A stretch of 64,000 nt of DNA from Chersky-840 sp963810195 (GTDB lineage Bacteria; Actinomycetota; Acidimicrobiia; Acidimicrobiales; UBA8190), in NCBI GenBank assembly GCA_963810195.1, contig CAWEMO010000004.1, forward strand, positions 186,001-250,000, read 5' to 3'. Each line of letters starts with the position of its first letter. Positions within the stretch are counted from its first letter, which is position 1. Of the stretch, positions 55,837-64,000 are shown one piece after another. Made by a program: the position numbers and the translations under genes. The notes beneath the pieces were generated by a model that was not told where the DNA came from, did no database searches, and worked only from the letters and a program-made list of their open reading frames with translations.

Positions 55837-56078
55837 GGGCACGGGGAGCAGACGCGTCGAATGCCGTGATCCCCAGCGGGCAGCGTTGCGTGGCAGGACA
55901 CCCGCGGTTCGTGAAGTCGACCCCAGATCCAGAAATTGCCGAGTTTTTTGTCCGATCATCATGGAAAGCCGGACGTCGGGAGCATAGGCTTCGTTTAGAT
56001 TCTTTGATCAACGAGGACGTCGTCCGAGACCCTGACGGCCAGCCCCTGACGGGGGCGCCGAGGGGAAGGCGCGATTTC

Positions 56079-56366
56079 ATGGACCGAGTGGGTTCGTCCT
56101 CAGGCCGTTCCGACCAGAGCCACCATGTGACCGGTGGCGTGGTCGGAGTCACCCCTGTCGACGCCGCAGGTGATGCGAGCGGGTCCTCTGTGCACCTCGG
56201 CCCGGTCATGCAGGTGATCCGTCACCCGGACCTCGCCGGCGATGACGACCACCAAGGAATCAGGACCGAGCTGATCGACGCCGGTGGGCGTCCTGACATC
56301 GACACGGCCATCGTCGAGGCGCTCCGCCGTGTCATGGTCTCTGACCCATGGTTTCCCGATGGGTGA
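56079..56366 (+). CDS. Small hypothetical protein
   Basis: A possible 95-residue acidic protein starts at ATG 56079, behind GGGGAAGG. Third positions in this segment are G/C-rich as in real genes of the window, whereas the in-frame extension upstream to 55866 has poor codon bias. No motif or family was recognised. The rest of the gap from 55837 to 56589 shows nothing except a more AT-rich patch at about 55930-56010, which may hold a promoter. Confidence 0.35.
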   Translation: MDRVGSSSGRSDQSHHVTGGVVGVTPVDAAGDASGSSVHLGPVMQVIRHPDLAGDDDHQGIRTELIDAGGRPDIDTAIVEALRRVMVSDPWFPDG

Positions 56367-56589
56367 GCGCCCGTCGTCCGGTGGGAGCCGGCTCCGTTTG
56401 GTCCCTCCCCGAGCCACGGAGCCGGAGATGGACGCGCCACCCCAGGGTGTCGTGACGCGCACCGATGGTCGACGGCTCACGCTCGTTCCCGGCTCCCTCG
56501 TGCCCGCCGGGGGCGGAAAACCGGCGCGAGGCGCCGATGTAGGGCCGATTACACCGACGCCCGGAGCGGGCGATACGTGCAAGGGGGGA

Positions 56590-57288
56590 GTGTTGAGAGC
56601 CGAAGACGCCGATCGATTTCTGGCCGAGCTGATCGACGGTTCTGAAGATGAGATCCCGTCGCTCACCACGATCTGCCGGAGCGCGTCCCGGCTGTTGCGG
56701 GTGAGCGGATCGACGGTGGTGCTGATGGGAGAAGGCACCTTCCCGAGCGTGGCCGGCGCCTACGGCGTGTCACCGCTGGTCCAGGACCTCGAGCTCACCC
56801 TCGGTGAGGGGCCGGCCAGTGACGCGTACGCGCGGGGCGAACCGGTGCTGGTGGGTGACGTGCGATCGTCCGCCAGCCTCTGGCCGCATTTCTCCCGCGC
56901 CATCGCACCGGAGGGAATCCGGAGCGTCTACGCGTTCCCCCTGCAGCGGGGTGCGATCAAGCTCGGCGTCCTTGTCCTCTATTGCAAGGGGCCCGAAGCC
57001 CTCGAGGGCAGGGAGCTGGCGGCCGCCATCCTGGTCGCCGACCTCGTGGCCAACCAGGTGCTCGACATGCAAGCGGGCGTCCTCTCGGAGTCCCTGGCCT
57101 GGGGCTTCGAGGTGGACGACTACCGCGCTGTGGTGCACCAGGCCACGGGGATGATCTCCGCCCAGATCGGCTGCGCCATCGGCGAAGCCCTGGCGCGCCT
57201 GCGGGGGCGTGCCTTCGCCGACGAACGGCCCATCGACCAGGTGGCAGCGGACGTGGTGAGGTGCGAGCTGAGGTTCGACGAACCATGA
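56590..57288 (+). CDS. GAF-ANTAR regulatory protein
   Basis: The protein has about 232 residues. A GAF domain (about 20-160; LGEGPASDAYARGEPVLVGDV, VYAFPLQRGAIKLGVLVLYC) is followed by an ANTAR-like helical domain (about 175-230; VVHQATGMISAQIGCAIGEALARLRGRAFA), which binds dual-hexaloop RNA and prevents termination in characterised proteins. The start is GTG 56590 just behind a GGGGGG run; the open frame extends upstream without similarity. It is the first of two adjacent GAF-ANTAR genes. It may be the RNA-level output of the signalling island. Confidence 0.85.
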   Translation: MLRAEDADRFLAELIDGSEDEIPSLTTICRSASRLLRVSGSTVVLMGEGTFPSVAGAYGVSPLVQDLELTLGEGPASDAYARGEPVLVGDVRSSASLWPHFSRAIAPEGIRSVYAFPLQRGAIKLGVLVLYCKGPEALEGRELAAAILVADLVANQVLDMQAGVLSESLAWGFEVDDYRAVVHQATGMISAQIGCAIGEALARLRGRAFADERPIDQVAADVVRCELRFDEP

Positions 57289-57348
57289 CGCCGAAGGCGG
57301 GTGGGATGCGGTCCCCTTTTCAGCGATCCGTCAGGCTCGGGAGTGACA

Positions 57349-58113
57349 ATGGACAATCGTGAAGAGTGGATAGCCCGGACCTTCGTCGAACTGGCCGACA
57401 CGCTCGTCGCCGACTTCGATCTCATCGATTTCATGTCCGCCCTGGTCGATCGGTGCGCAGAGCTGCTGGACTCGGTCGAGGTCGGCCTGGCCTTGACGGC
57501 GACCCGAGGCGAGCTGCGGGTCATGGCGTCGTCGTCGGAGCGCATGCGTGCGCTGGAGCTGATCGAGTTCCAGAACGACGAGGGACCCTGTCGCGACTGT
57601 CTCCACACTGGGAAGCAGGTGCTCAACCAACGTCTCGACGGCACTGCGTCGCGTTGGCCCCGGTTCGCCCCCGAGGCCAGGGAGGCGGGGTTCGAGATGG
57701 TGCACGCCCTGCCGCTGCGCCTGCGAGACGACGTGATCGGAGCCATGAACATCTTCAGCTCCGAGCTGATCGAGCTCTCCGAGGAGGACGTCAACCTCAC
57801 CCAGGCGCTCGCCGACGCGGCCACGATCGGAATCCTCCAGGAACGGGCCATCGCCCGCGGTTCTGATCTTGCCGGTCAGCTCCAGGGCGCGCTGAATTCC
57901 CGTGTGGTCATAGAGCAGGCCAAGGGGATCGTGGCCGAAAGACAACAGGTGGGCATGGAGGACGCGTTCGCCATGCTCCGAAGTCACGCCAGGAGCAATC
58001 GCACCTCGTTGAGCAATGTGGCCCGGGCCATCATCGACCGCTCGCTCGCACCCGCCGAGCTCCGCGTGGCGCCGGCGGGACGTCACGTCCCGGCCACGAA
58101 ACACGCACGGTGA
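57349..58113 (+). CDS. GAF-ANTAR regulatory protein
   Basis: The protein has 254 residues. The GAF domain lies at about 10-165 (NDEGPCRDCLHTGKQVLNQRL, MVHALPLRLRDDVIGAMNIFS), and the ANTAR domain at about 178-235 (LNSRVVIEQAKGIVAERQQVGMEDAFAMLRSHARSN...NVARAII), with the usual A-K-G core. It is a close paralogue in layout of the protein before it, 60 bases upstream. ATG 57349 is preferred over GTG 57301. GAF-ANTAR proteins are typical in actinobacteria. The two Cys in GPCRDC might react to redox signals. The stop codon sits in a hairpin shared with the next gene. Confidence 0.9.
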   Translation: MDNREEWIARTFVELADTLVADFDLIDFMSALVDRCAELLDSVEVGLALTATRGELRVMASSSERMRALELIEFQNDEGPCRDCLHTGKQVLNQRLDGTASRWPRFAPEAREAGFEMVHALPLRLRDDVIGAMNIFSSELIELSEEDVNLTQALADAATIGILQERAIARGSDLAGQLQGALNSRVVIEQAKGIVAERQQVGMEDAFAMLRSHARSNRTSLSNVARAIIDRSLAPAELRVAPAGRHVPATKHAR

Positions 58114-58129
58114 CCCGCAGGCCGGGTCA
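58111..58129. terminator. Minimal hairpin made of two opposing stop codons
   Basis: TGACCCG-CAGGC-CGGGTCA is a perfect seven-base stem with a five-base loop. The left arm starts with the TGA stop of the plus-strand gene (58111-58113), and the right arm ends with the TGA stop of the minus-strand gene (58127-58129). Confidence 0.6.
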
Positions 58130-59635
58130 GCCGATCGTCATCGACAAGGACCGCGTGCTGCTGGTCTGTGTGTGAGGTTTCGTGCGTGCCCTCCGGTCGA
58201 CGGCCTCCACGGTGAAGAGAAAGGTTCCCTTCACCGTGGGCTTTCCCGACAGGACCCCCACCCTTCTCAGATGCAGCCCGGGTGGGAGCTGGCCCGCCGA
58301 CACCGACCACCGGTACGGAGGATTGCCCCCGCTCGCCGACAACGCGGCGGAGTACCTCACCTTCACCGACCCTGAAGGGAGGGACGGGGTGGTGACCTCG
58401 ACGCTGCCACGCGCGTCGAGTGCTGCGAGGTGCGAACGCAACGTCGTCCCGTCGGGCCCCACGGGAGTGCCCGAGTAGTCCGAGATCAGGGCGTAGTTGT
58501 CGCCGGGGTCGCCCAGGGAACTGCACGGGGTGGATGTGTCGCCCAGGACCCACCATCCCCAGGCGAGGTAGCTCACACCCTCCTCGTCGGCCCAATTCAT
58601 GAATGTGGTGTCGAAGGTGGTCAGGCCCGCCGGTGTGCTCGGAGGATCGGCGCAGTCGTATCCCTGGTCGAACTCACCAGTGACGACCGGCACTCGGGCC
58701 GCCACGGCGCCGACTGTGATGTTCCAGCACGACGTGGTGTCGCAGGACTCCCCGAAGTAGTCGTGGAAGGACGCCACCAGCTGGTGCGCGGGATCGACAG
58801 GCTCGTGAGCCAGCCATCCGGACAGGTCGTTGGCGTAGCTCAGACCACCGAGCATGATCGGTTGGGTGGCACCGGTCGCCCGTATGGCGTCGACGACGGC
58901 CTGCATGCCGACGGCGCTGTAGGTGTCGCTGTCGTCGATGGGCCCGTCCTGGTTGGCGACCGGCACGGGACATCCCCCGTCGAGCCAGCAGGACCAGCTC
59001 ACAGCCAGGCTCGAGTTACCGTTCGCCGCCGGCGAATACGGTTCGTTGAAGGCGTCGAACACGACGGCACGATCGCCCTTGAACTCACTCGCCACCGAGG
59101 ACCAGAACGCCAATGAGTGTGCATCGGGCATGGGGCGCTGCCCGTCGGCCACGTCGGCACCGGGCGCGGTCCAGTGCAGGTCGACGATGGCGTACAACCC
59201 GGCCGCGTTCAGGTCGGAGATCCACGTCTCGATCGCCTGTCGGTAGCCGGACTCGGTGCCGAACGAGGGCTGTCCGTTCAGCCCCAACCAGCAGTCCTCG
59301 TTGAGCGGGACGCGCACGGCGTCGGCATGCCAGGAGGCGATGGCGTCGGCGCTGTTGACGGTCAAGGGTTGCGAGGAGTACCCCCAACCTTCCTCGCAGG
59401 CGTATTCGGTGCTCGGGACGTCCGCGCCGAGGAGTCGGACAGTGGCACCGGCGCCGTTGACGAAGTGATTGCCCGAGACCACGATCGACAAGGGCGTGGC
59501 GGCCCCCGCGTGGGTGATCGCCACGGTCCCGGCGGATGAGATCACGAGCACGGCTGTGCCGAGGAGAACGAGCCGTCTCGCCGATGATCTCGTCCTCACC
59601 GAGAGCCTGTTCCATCCATGACGGCTCCGCTTCAC
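58127..59635 (-). CDS. Secreted glycoside hydrolase family 5-type enzyme
   Basis: The protein has about 502 residues. GTG 59635 begins a signal peptide (basic n-region RSARR, hydrophobic LVLLGTAVLVISSAG, cleavage after THAGA). A TIM-barrel GH5 domain (about 45-370) follows, with the acid/base Glu in FDAFNEPYS and the nucleophile Glu in VVTGEFDQG. A WGWWVLGD stretch is in the active-site end. The C-terminal 90 residues form an Ig-like (He-PIG/cadherin-like) module (GGNPPYRWSVSAGQLPPGLHL). Extracellular beta-glucan, cellulose or mannan hydrolysis is likely. TTG 59671 is a less likely start. The gene is monocistronic and convergent with a GAF-ANTAR gene. Confidence 0.88.
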   Translation of the reverse strand: MKRSRHGWNRLSVRTRSSARRLVLLGTAVLVISSAGTVAITHAGAATPLSIVVSGNHFVNGAGATVRLLGADVPSTEYACEEGWGYSSQPLTVNSADAIASWHADAVRVPLNEDCWLGLNGQPSFGTESGYRQAIETWISDLNAAGLYAIVDLHWTAPGADVADGQRPMPDAHSLAFWSSVASEFKGDRAVVFDAFNEPYSPAANGNSSLAVSWSCWLDGGCPVPVANQDGPIDDSDTYSAVGMQAVVDAIRATGATQPIMLGGLSYANDLSGWLAHEPVDPAHQLVASFHDYFGESCDTTSCWNITVGAVAARVPVVTGEFDQGYDCADPPSTPAGLTTFDTTFMNWADEEGVSYLAWGWWVLGDTSTPCSSLGDPGDNYALISDYSGTPVGPDGTTLRSHLAALDARGSVEVTTPSLPSGSVKVRYSAALSASGGNPPYRWSVSAGQLPPGLHLRRVGVLSGKPTVKGTFLFTVEAVDRRARTKPHTQTSSTRSLSMTIG

Positions 59636-59886
59636 CGGCGACTGTCTAGATGAGCGGCACCGGGGGGTCAACGGGGTCCCTTGTGCTCACCGGATCCCCA
59701 GACCCTGCTTGCGCCGGGGGACAAGCCGGGGGACAAGACGAATGGTCCTCGTCCCCGGACCCGGAGAACTTGTGTCCTGACTGCGTGAACGGCGGACGGG
59801 GAGCCAAACTTCCTGCAGTATGCAACGACTCGGCCGGCCGCCGAAGCTCGCATTCGACCGGTGGGGGGCCGCCCACGGACACAGAC

Positions 59887-59904
59887 CTTAACGTCAACGT
59901 TAAG
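59887..59904 (+). promoter_or_regulatory. MerR-type operator overlapping the MFS promoter
   Basis: CTTAACGT-CA-ACGTTAAG is a perfect 16-base dyad with a two-base centre. TAAGAT (59901-59906) at its right end is a good -10, and the ATG lies nine bases further, so the transcript may be leaderless. The form is typical for MerR-family operators, and a MerR gene is the second gene of this operon (61743). Confidence 0.65.
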
Positions 59905-59914
59905 ATGGTGGTCC

Positions 59915-61738
59915 ATGGCGCAGTCCCCGACTCGACCCGGACCCCCGTCGGGGGCGAGCAGCCCCCGAGCGGCCGCGCTGCCGGCCGGGGGCGACGACGG
60001 CGTGGCCCGGTCCCCCGACCATCGCTACAAGTGGATCGCCCTGTCGAACATCACGCTCGGCACCCTCATGGTCTTCATCAACCAGTCGATCGTGCTGATC
60101 GCACTCCCTGCGATCTTCCGCGGCATCGACCTCAACCCCCTCACACCGGCCAACACCGGGTACATGCTTTGGGTCCTCATGGGCTTCATGGTCGTGCTGG
60201 CGGTCCTTCTGGTGACCCTGGGGCGCGTGGGCGACATGTTCGGCCGGGTGAAGATGTACAATCTCGGCTTCGCCGTCTTCACCCTCTTCTCCATCCTGCT
60301 ATCGGTCACCTGGCTGCACGGGGCGGGCGCGGCCGTCTGGCTCATCGCCATGCGGATCGGGCAGGGAGTGGGCGGGGCCATGCTCTTCGCCAATTCGTCC
60401 GCCATCATCACCGACGCGTTCCCGGCCAACCAGCGCGGGCTCGGGCTCGGCATCAACAACGTGGCCGCCATCTCCGGCGCTTTCATCGGCCTGGTCCTCG
60501 GTGGCCTGCTGGCTCCGGTCGAATGGCACTTCGTGTTCCTGGTGTCGGTGCCCTTCGGGATCTTCGGGACCGTCTGGGCATACCGCAAGCTCGAGGACCG
60601 CAGCGCCCGCACGCCTGCGCATGTCGACTGGTGGGGCAACGCGACGTTCGCGGCGGGGCTCATCCTCATCCTTGTCGGGATCACCTACGGTCTGCTGCCC
60701 TACGGCCACCACACCATGGGTTGGACCAGCCCTTTGGTGATGACGGAGATCTTCGGCGGCGTCGCCCTGCTGGCGGTCTTCTGTTTCATCGAGACGCGGG
60801 TGGCGAATCCCATGTTCCGGCTGACCCTGTTCCGCATCCGGGCTTTCACCGCAGGGAACGTGGCCAGCGGGCTGGCGTCGCTCAGCCGTGGCGGCCTCAT
60901 GTTCATGTTGATCATCTGGCTCCAGGGGATCTGGCTCCCACTGCACGGCTACAGCTTCAGCTCGACTCCCCTGTGGGCGGGCATCTACATGGTGCCGCTG
61001 ACCATCGGGTTCCTGGCGGCGGGGCCCCTCTCGGGCCATCTGGCCGACCGGCACGGCGCCCGTCCCTTCGCCACCGGCGGCCTGGTGCTGGTCGCCCTGT
61101 CGTTCTTCTTGCTGCAGATGCTGCCGGTCAATTTCGGCTATCCGGTCTTCGCCACGCTCATCTTCTTCAACTCGGTCGGCATGGGCCTGTTCATCGCCCC
61201 GAATCAGGCGGGCATCATGAACAGCCTTCCGTCCACCCAGCGGGGGGCGGGTGCGGGGATGGCCGCCACCTTCAACTCCTCCGCGCAGGTGCTGTCGATC
61301 GGCATCTTCTTCACGCTCATGATCCTGGGCCTCTCCGCCACACTGCCCTCTACCCTCTTCCACGGCCTCGTGGCGCAAGGAGTCCCCACCGCCACGGCGA
61401 CGCGCGTCTCGCACCTTCCTCCGGTCGGCTCGCTCTTCGCCGCGTTCCTCGGGTACAACCCCATGGCGACGTTGCTCGGGCCTGCTGCCCTGCACCACCT
61501 GACCGCCTCCCAGGCCAGTTACCTCACCGGTCGGTCGTTCTTCCCCCACCTCATCTCGGCCCCGTTCGGGAAGGGCCTCGCCAAGGCCTTCGACTTCGCC
61601 GCCGCCGTGTGCCTGCTCGGAGCGGTCGCCTCGCTGCTGCGGGGCGGCAAATACCACTACACGGAGCCCGATGCCACCTCGGCGGAGGAATCGTCGGAGC
61701 AGGCGGTCGCCGAGACCGAACCCCTGTTGGTGAGTTGA
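59915..61738 (+). CDS. MFS drug-resistance transporter (DHA2/EmrB-QacA type)
   Basis: This 607-residue protein has about 14 membrane helices. The first helix region (ALSNITLGTLMVFINQSIVLIALPAIF) carries the D/N-rich motif of DHA2 transporters. The loop 2-3 motif A is LGRVGDMFGRVKMYNLGF, and motif C-like Gly-rich helix text (GAFIGLVLGGLLAPVEWHFVF) follows. An N-terminal Pro/Ala extension of about 45 residues is cytosolic. It would export drugs or metabolites by proton antiport. It is cotranscribed with the MerR gene four bases downstream, which probably represses it or activates it on drug binding. The start is ATG 59915. Confidence 0.92.
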   Translation: MAQSPTRPGPPSGASSPRAAALPAGGDDGVARSPDHRYKWIALSNITLGTLMVFINQSIVLIALPAIFRGIDLNPLTPANTGYMLWVLMGFMVVLAVLLVTLGRVGDMFGRVKMYNLGFAVFTLFSILLSVTWLHGAGAAVWLIAMRIGQGVGGAMLFANSSAIITDAFPANQRGLGLGINNVAAISGAFIGLVLGGLLAPVEWHFVFLVSVPFGIFGTVWAYRKLEDRSARTPAHVDWWGNATFAAGLILILVGITYGLLPYGHHTMGWTSPLVMTEIFGGVALLAVFCFIETRVANPMFRLTLFRIRAFTAGNVASGLASLSRGGLMFMLIIWLQGIWLPLHGYSFSSTPLWAGIYMVPLTIGFLAAGPLSGHLADRHGARPFATGGLVLVALSFFLLQMLPVNFGYPVFATLIFFNSVGMGLFIAPNQAGIMNSLPSTQRGAGAGMAATFNSSAQVLSIGIFFTLMILGLSATLPSTLFHGLVAQGVPTATATRVSHLPPVGSLFAAFLGYNPMATLLGPAALHHLTASQASYLTGRSFFPHLISAPFGKGLAKAFDFAAAVCLLGAVASLLRGGKYHYTEPDATSAEESSEQAVAETEPLLVS

Positions 61739-61742
61739 GGCC

Positions 61743-62264
61743 ATGGCACGGGGCACGGGGCTGAAGAGCGGGTCGGTTCCGGTGGGCGGCGCGTCGTCGA
61801 TGCCGCCGGCCGACGCTCCCGAGTCGGGGTTGCGTATCGGCGACGCCGCCGCCCGGGCGGGCGTCTCGCCTCGCACGCTCCGCTACTACGACGAACTGGG
61901 CCTCCTCAGCCCGTCCGAGTACACCCCGGGCGGGGAGCGGCGTTACCGGGAGGCCGACCTGGTCCAGCTCCAGCGCATTCTCGAGCTGCGCGAGGCGCTG
62001 GGGATGAACCTCGACGAGATCAAGGAGTTCTTGGACTCCGAGCAACGGCTCGACGAGGTGCGAGCGGCCTACCGGGCCAAGCGTGAAGTCAACACCAAGG
62101 CCGCCCGGATCCAACGGAGGGCGCTGCTCGAGGAGGCGCTGCATCTGAACGAGTCGCTCAAGGAGCAGCTCGACGCCAAGCTCACCCGGATGGACGCCTT
62201 CCGCGCCACCCTTGCGAAGAACGCTGACCGCTGCCGCCAGCTGCTGACCGAGCTCGAGGGGTAG
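61743..62264 (+). CDS. MerR-family transcriptional regulator
   Basis: The protein has 173 residues. After a loose N-terminal stretch of about 28 residues comes the HTH/wing of MerR (LRIGDAAARAGVSPRTLRYYDELGLLSPSEY, then RRYREADLVQLQRILELREALGMNLDEIKEFL), and a long dimerisation helix (about 100-170) with no C-terminal ligand domain or Cys pair. It thus resembles small MerR regulators of efflux pumps. It lies directly behind the MFS gene, and a perfect dyad at the MFS promoter is its likely target. The start is ATG 61743. Confidence 0.92.
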   Translation: MARGTGLKSGSVPVGGASSMPPADAPESGLRIGDAAARAGVSPRTLRYYDELGLLSPSEYTPGGERRYREADLVQLQRILELREALGMNLDEIKEFLDSEQRLDEVRAAYRAKREVNTKAARIQRRALLEEALHLNESLKEQLDAKLTRMDAFRATLAKNADRCRQLLTELEG

Positions 62265-62295
62265 CGAGCCGGTCCGACCCCGTTTGGGAAGTGCT

Positions 62296-62318
62296 CGAGC
62301 CTCGAGTCACGAGGCTCG
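62296..62318. terminator. Bidirectional terminator-like hairpin
   Basis: CGAGCCTCG-AGTCA-CGAGGCTCG is a perfect nine-base stem with a five-base loop, 31 bases after the MerR stop and two bases before the end of the convergent gene. No U-run. Confidence 0.6.
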
Positions 62319-62320
62319 GG

Positions 62321-63229
62321 TCAGTGGCCGATCCACCCTCCGCCGTTGCCGCTGTGGTTGTTCCAGCCGTTGTTGTACCCCTGGCCCTGGTTGCCGTGGT
62401 CGTTGCCCTGGCCGCCGTAGTTGTTCCCGCCGCCGCCGCCGCCGCCGCCGTTGTTGTACCCCTGGCCCTGGTTGCCGTGGTCGTTGCCCTGGCCGCCGTA
62501 GTTGTTCCCGCCGCCGTTGTTGTACCCCTGGCTGCCGTGGTTGTCGTTGCCCTGGCCGCCGTTGTTGTACCCCTGACCCTGGTTGCCGTGGTCGTTGCCC
62601 TGGCCCTGGTTACCGTTGCCCTGGCCGCCGTTGTTGTACCCCTGATGTGAGCCCTGGAAGCACCGGACGGATCCCCAGTTCCCCCAGCTCTGGCAGGGAC
62701 GAGTGACGATCTCGATCCCCGAACCCCGCCTGCTGGTCGAAGGAGCGTTGTTGGCGTCGCCGGTGTACGAGGCCCTCCACTCGTAGACACCTGAACCAAG
62801 CGTCACGGCTTGAGAGGGAGGGACCACCCCGCCGGTCACCGTGACGGTGCCACCGGAAGCCACCTTGGTCCATCCCCAGTGCCAGGAGCTCAGGGAGTAC
62901 ACGGTGTAGGTGACAGTGGCGGGATCGGTCGAGACGTTCGCACCCTTGAGCGTCGCCTGATCGGTGACCGGGGTGTTGGGGCTCACGGTGATCACCCCAC
63001 CGGTCTGGCCGCCGCCGGAGAGAGAGTTGAAGATCGTGGTCGGTGCCTGAGTGCCCACGGGACTGCACGACCCAACGGGGCTGCTGTTGCCAACGGGGCT
63101 GCTGTTGCCAACGGGGCTGCAGCTGCCCACGGGGCTGTCCATTCCTACCGCACGGTAGAGAAACGGACCCACGAACGTGAACACCAAGGCGCTGCCCACG
63201 ACAACGAGAAGCATGCGAAAACGCGTCAT
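62321..63229 (-). CDS. Secreted protein with SPVG repeats, an Ig-like domain and a Gly/Asn/Gln-rich tail
   Basis: The protein has 302 residues. A signal sequence or anchor (MTRFRMLLVVVGSALVFTFVGPFLYRAVG) is followed by five short SPVG-containing repeats (about 31-60), a beta-rich Ig-like domain (about 65-185; TVTYTVYSLSSWHWGWTKVASGGTVTVTGG, GVYEWRASYTGDANNAPS) and a C-terminal third (about 200-302) made of GQGNDHGNQGQGYNNGG-type repeats. The tail is rich in Gly, Asn and Gln and prion-like. The DNA of the tail (62340-62640) is repetitive. ATG 63229 follows a strong GGAGGAGG site. Likely an extracellular matrix or adhesion protein; no family recognised for the tail. Confidence 0.85.
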   Translation of the reverse strand: MTRFRMLLVVVGSALVFTFVGPFLYRAVGMDSPVGSCSPVGNSSPVGNSSPVGSCSPVGTQAPTTIFNSLSGGGQTGGVITVSPNTPVTDQATLKGANVSTDPATVTYTVYSLSSWHWGWTKVASGGTVTVTGGVVPPSQAVTLGSGVYEWRASYTGDANNAPSTSRRGSGIEIVTRPCQSWGNWGSVRCFQGSHQGYNNGGQGNGNQGQGNDHGNQGQGYNNGGQGNDNHGSQGYNNGGGNNYGGQGNDHGNQGQGYNNGGGGGGGGNNYGGQGNDHGNQGQGYNNGWNNHSGNGGGWIGH

Positions 63230-63419
63230 AGCCCCCCCTCCTCCAAGCGACACTATTGGGCCGGCCTCCGAGTTTCATCGTCACGATTGATGAACTCTGA
63301 GGCCGGGCTTCTCCTCCGCGACCTCCGCGACCTGCGGGTCCGCCGGGTCGACCCCGATATGAGGTGGGCCGGTCCGGGTCGAAAGGCCCGCGAAGACCTG
63401 CCGGCAAGCCGGTAGATAA

Positions 63420-64000
63420 GTGGCTCGCGGATGGCATGATTCAACCTTGGGCTCACGTCGAGCTGATGTGGATCACGAGCGTGGAGTAGCCGCCCCGGCG
63501 GTCTTCGCGGGCGTCGTGGCCGGGTTGATGGTGGCGGCGACCCTCCGCGAGGGGGCGTTCTATCCTGCCGATGCCGCGCTCGTGCTCGCGGTGTCCCTGG
63601 TCGTGGCGGCCGGCCTGCTCTTCACCGGTCCCGACAAAAGGGCGGTTGCCGTCGCGGCTGCCGTGGGTGGGTTGGCGCTGTGGTGGTTCGTCCGTGCCGC
63701 CGCCCAGGGGAGGCCGGGGTCGTTCCTGCCCCTGGGGGCCAGCATCGTCGGCTTCGGGTGCGCGTTCTTGGCCACGAGGCGCCTCCAAGACCGGTACCGG
63801 GTGCTGGCGACGCAATTACTCGTGGCGGTGGGGGCCGTCTCCGCCGCCGCCGGCCTGGTCGCCACGACGGCCCGGTGGTACCCGCTCGCCATGCCGGCAC
63901 AGAACCTCTGGCGCCTGTCCACCACCCTGACCTACTCGAACGCGGCGGGCGCCCTTCTGGCTGTCGCGCTCTTGGCGGGACTCGGGCTCGAGCAGCAGGC
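63420..64000 (+). CDS. Membrane protein, O-antigen ligase/polymerase-like, N-terminal part
   Basis: The frame is open to the right edge, so the gene is cut by the window. About 190 residues show five or six hydrophobic segments (PAVFAGVVAGLMVAATL, AALVLAVSLVVAAGLLF, VAVAAAVGGLALWWFV, then ASIVGFGCAFLA and TQLLVAVGAVSAAAGLVA) and the segment RLSTTLTYSNAAGALLAVALL, typical of Wzy/O-antigen ligase-like membrane proteins (nucleotide-sugar-derived glycan polymerases or ligases). The start is uncertain: GTG 63420, TTG 63447 or GTG 63468. A role in surface polysaccharide assembly is likely, by family resemblance only. Confidence 0.65.
   Translation, partial: MARGWHDSTLGSRRADVDHERGVAAPAVFAGVVAGLMVAATLREGAFYPADAALVLAVSLVVAAGLLFTGPDKRAVAVAAAVGGLALWWFVRAAAQGRPGSFLPLGASIVGFGCAFLATRRLQDRYRVLATQLLVAVGAVSAAAGLVATTARWYPLAMPAQNLWRLSTTLTYSNAAGALLAVALLAGLGLEQQ

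Noticed and set aside
55866..56078. N-terminal extension of the small hypothetical gene at 56079
   Set aside because: Third-position composition is not like genes in this window and contains AT-rich codons; more likely promoter region.

Overview
This is a very G+C-rich window from a chromosome that reads as Actinomycetota. GTG and TTG starts are common, overlaps of the ATGA/GTGA type are frequent, and actinobacterial families are present: a DUF222/HNH (13E12-type) protein, GAF-ANTAR proteins, a DUF6582 small protein, an F420-type nitroreductase-fold protein, and an LPxTG-anchored surface protein. The dense FadD/FadE/thiolase/SDR content and the split ACAD-plus-kinase pair suggest a lipid-degrading lineage such as Acidimicrobiia. 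That placement is inference; no rRNA or tRNA gene was seen.

Layout. 1-4292: acyl-CoA catabolism genes (end of a FadD, FadE, enoyl-CoA hydratase, fused CoA-transferase). 4531-10937: a Liv-type ABC importer operon (lipoprotein receptor, fused LivH-LivM permease, LivG, LivF) ending in an SDR. 10973-12932: a deazaflavin-type oxidoreductase and a DUF222/HNH protein on the minus strand. 13250-20773: a thiolase, an HMG-CoA-synthase-like/DUF35 fusion, two acyl-CoA dehydrogenases, a TenA/PqqC-fold protein and a second thiolase broken by a frameshift. 20792-26685: a membrane PAS-GGDEF-EAL protein, a FadD, a SnoaL-like protein and a hemolysin III-type membrane protein. 27581-33076: a divergent pair of citrate synthase paralogues, one with an N-terminal HTH (frameshifted) and one with N-terminal CBS domains, then an ABC exporter with its MarR regulator. 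33356-43070: DinB, DUF6582, a thioesterase, two APH-like kinases, FadD, ACAD, two SDRs and a NUDIX enzyme. 43393-45792: two exported proteins (CAP-like and LPxTG ice-binding-like). 45781-58113: a signalling island with a GGDEF-EAL pseudogene, poly-HAMP and PAS hybrid kinases, Hpt and receiver proteins, and two GAF-ANTAR proteins. 58127-64000: a GH5 glycosidase, an MFS exporter with its MerR regulator, a Gly/Asn/Gln-rich secreted protein and the start of an O-antigen-ligase-like membrane protein.

The metabolic genes fit import of a small organic acid followed by CoA activation, dehydrogenation, hydration and thiolytic or retro-aldol cleavage. The signalling island has the parts of a branched phosphorelay (H, D, Hpt-H, D), but it is partly decayed. 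It holds an in-frame amber codon in the N-box of one kinase, a kinase lacking its phospho-acceptor His, and a cyclase/phosphodiesterase gene with frameshifts and an internal deletion.

Two genome-scale patterns recur. Different tandem repeat arrays lie directly 3' of several stop codons. Convergent gene pairs are separated by compact hairpins whose arms or loops often contain the stop codons. Five genes are interrupted in frame. Some may be sequence errors, but the combined pattern in the signalling island looks like real decay.
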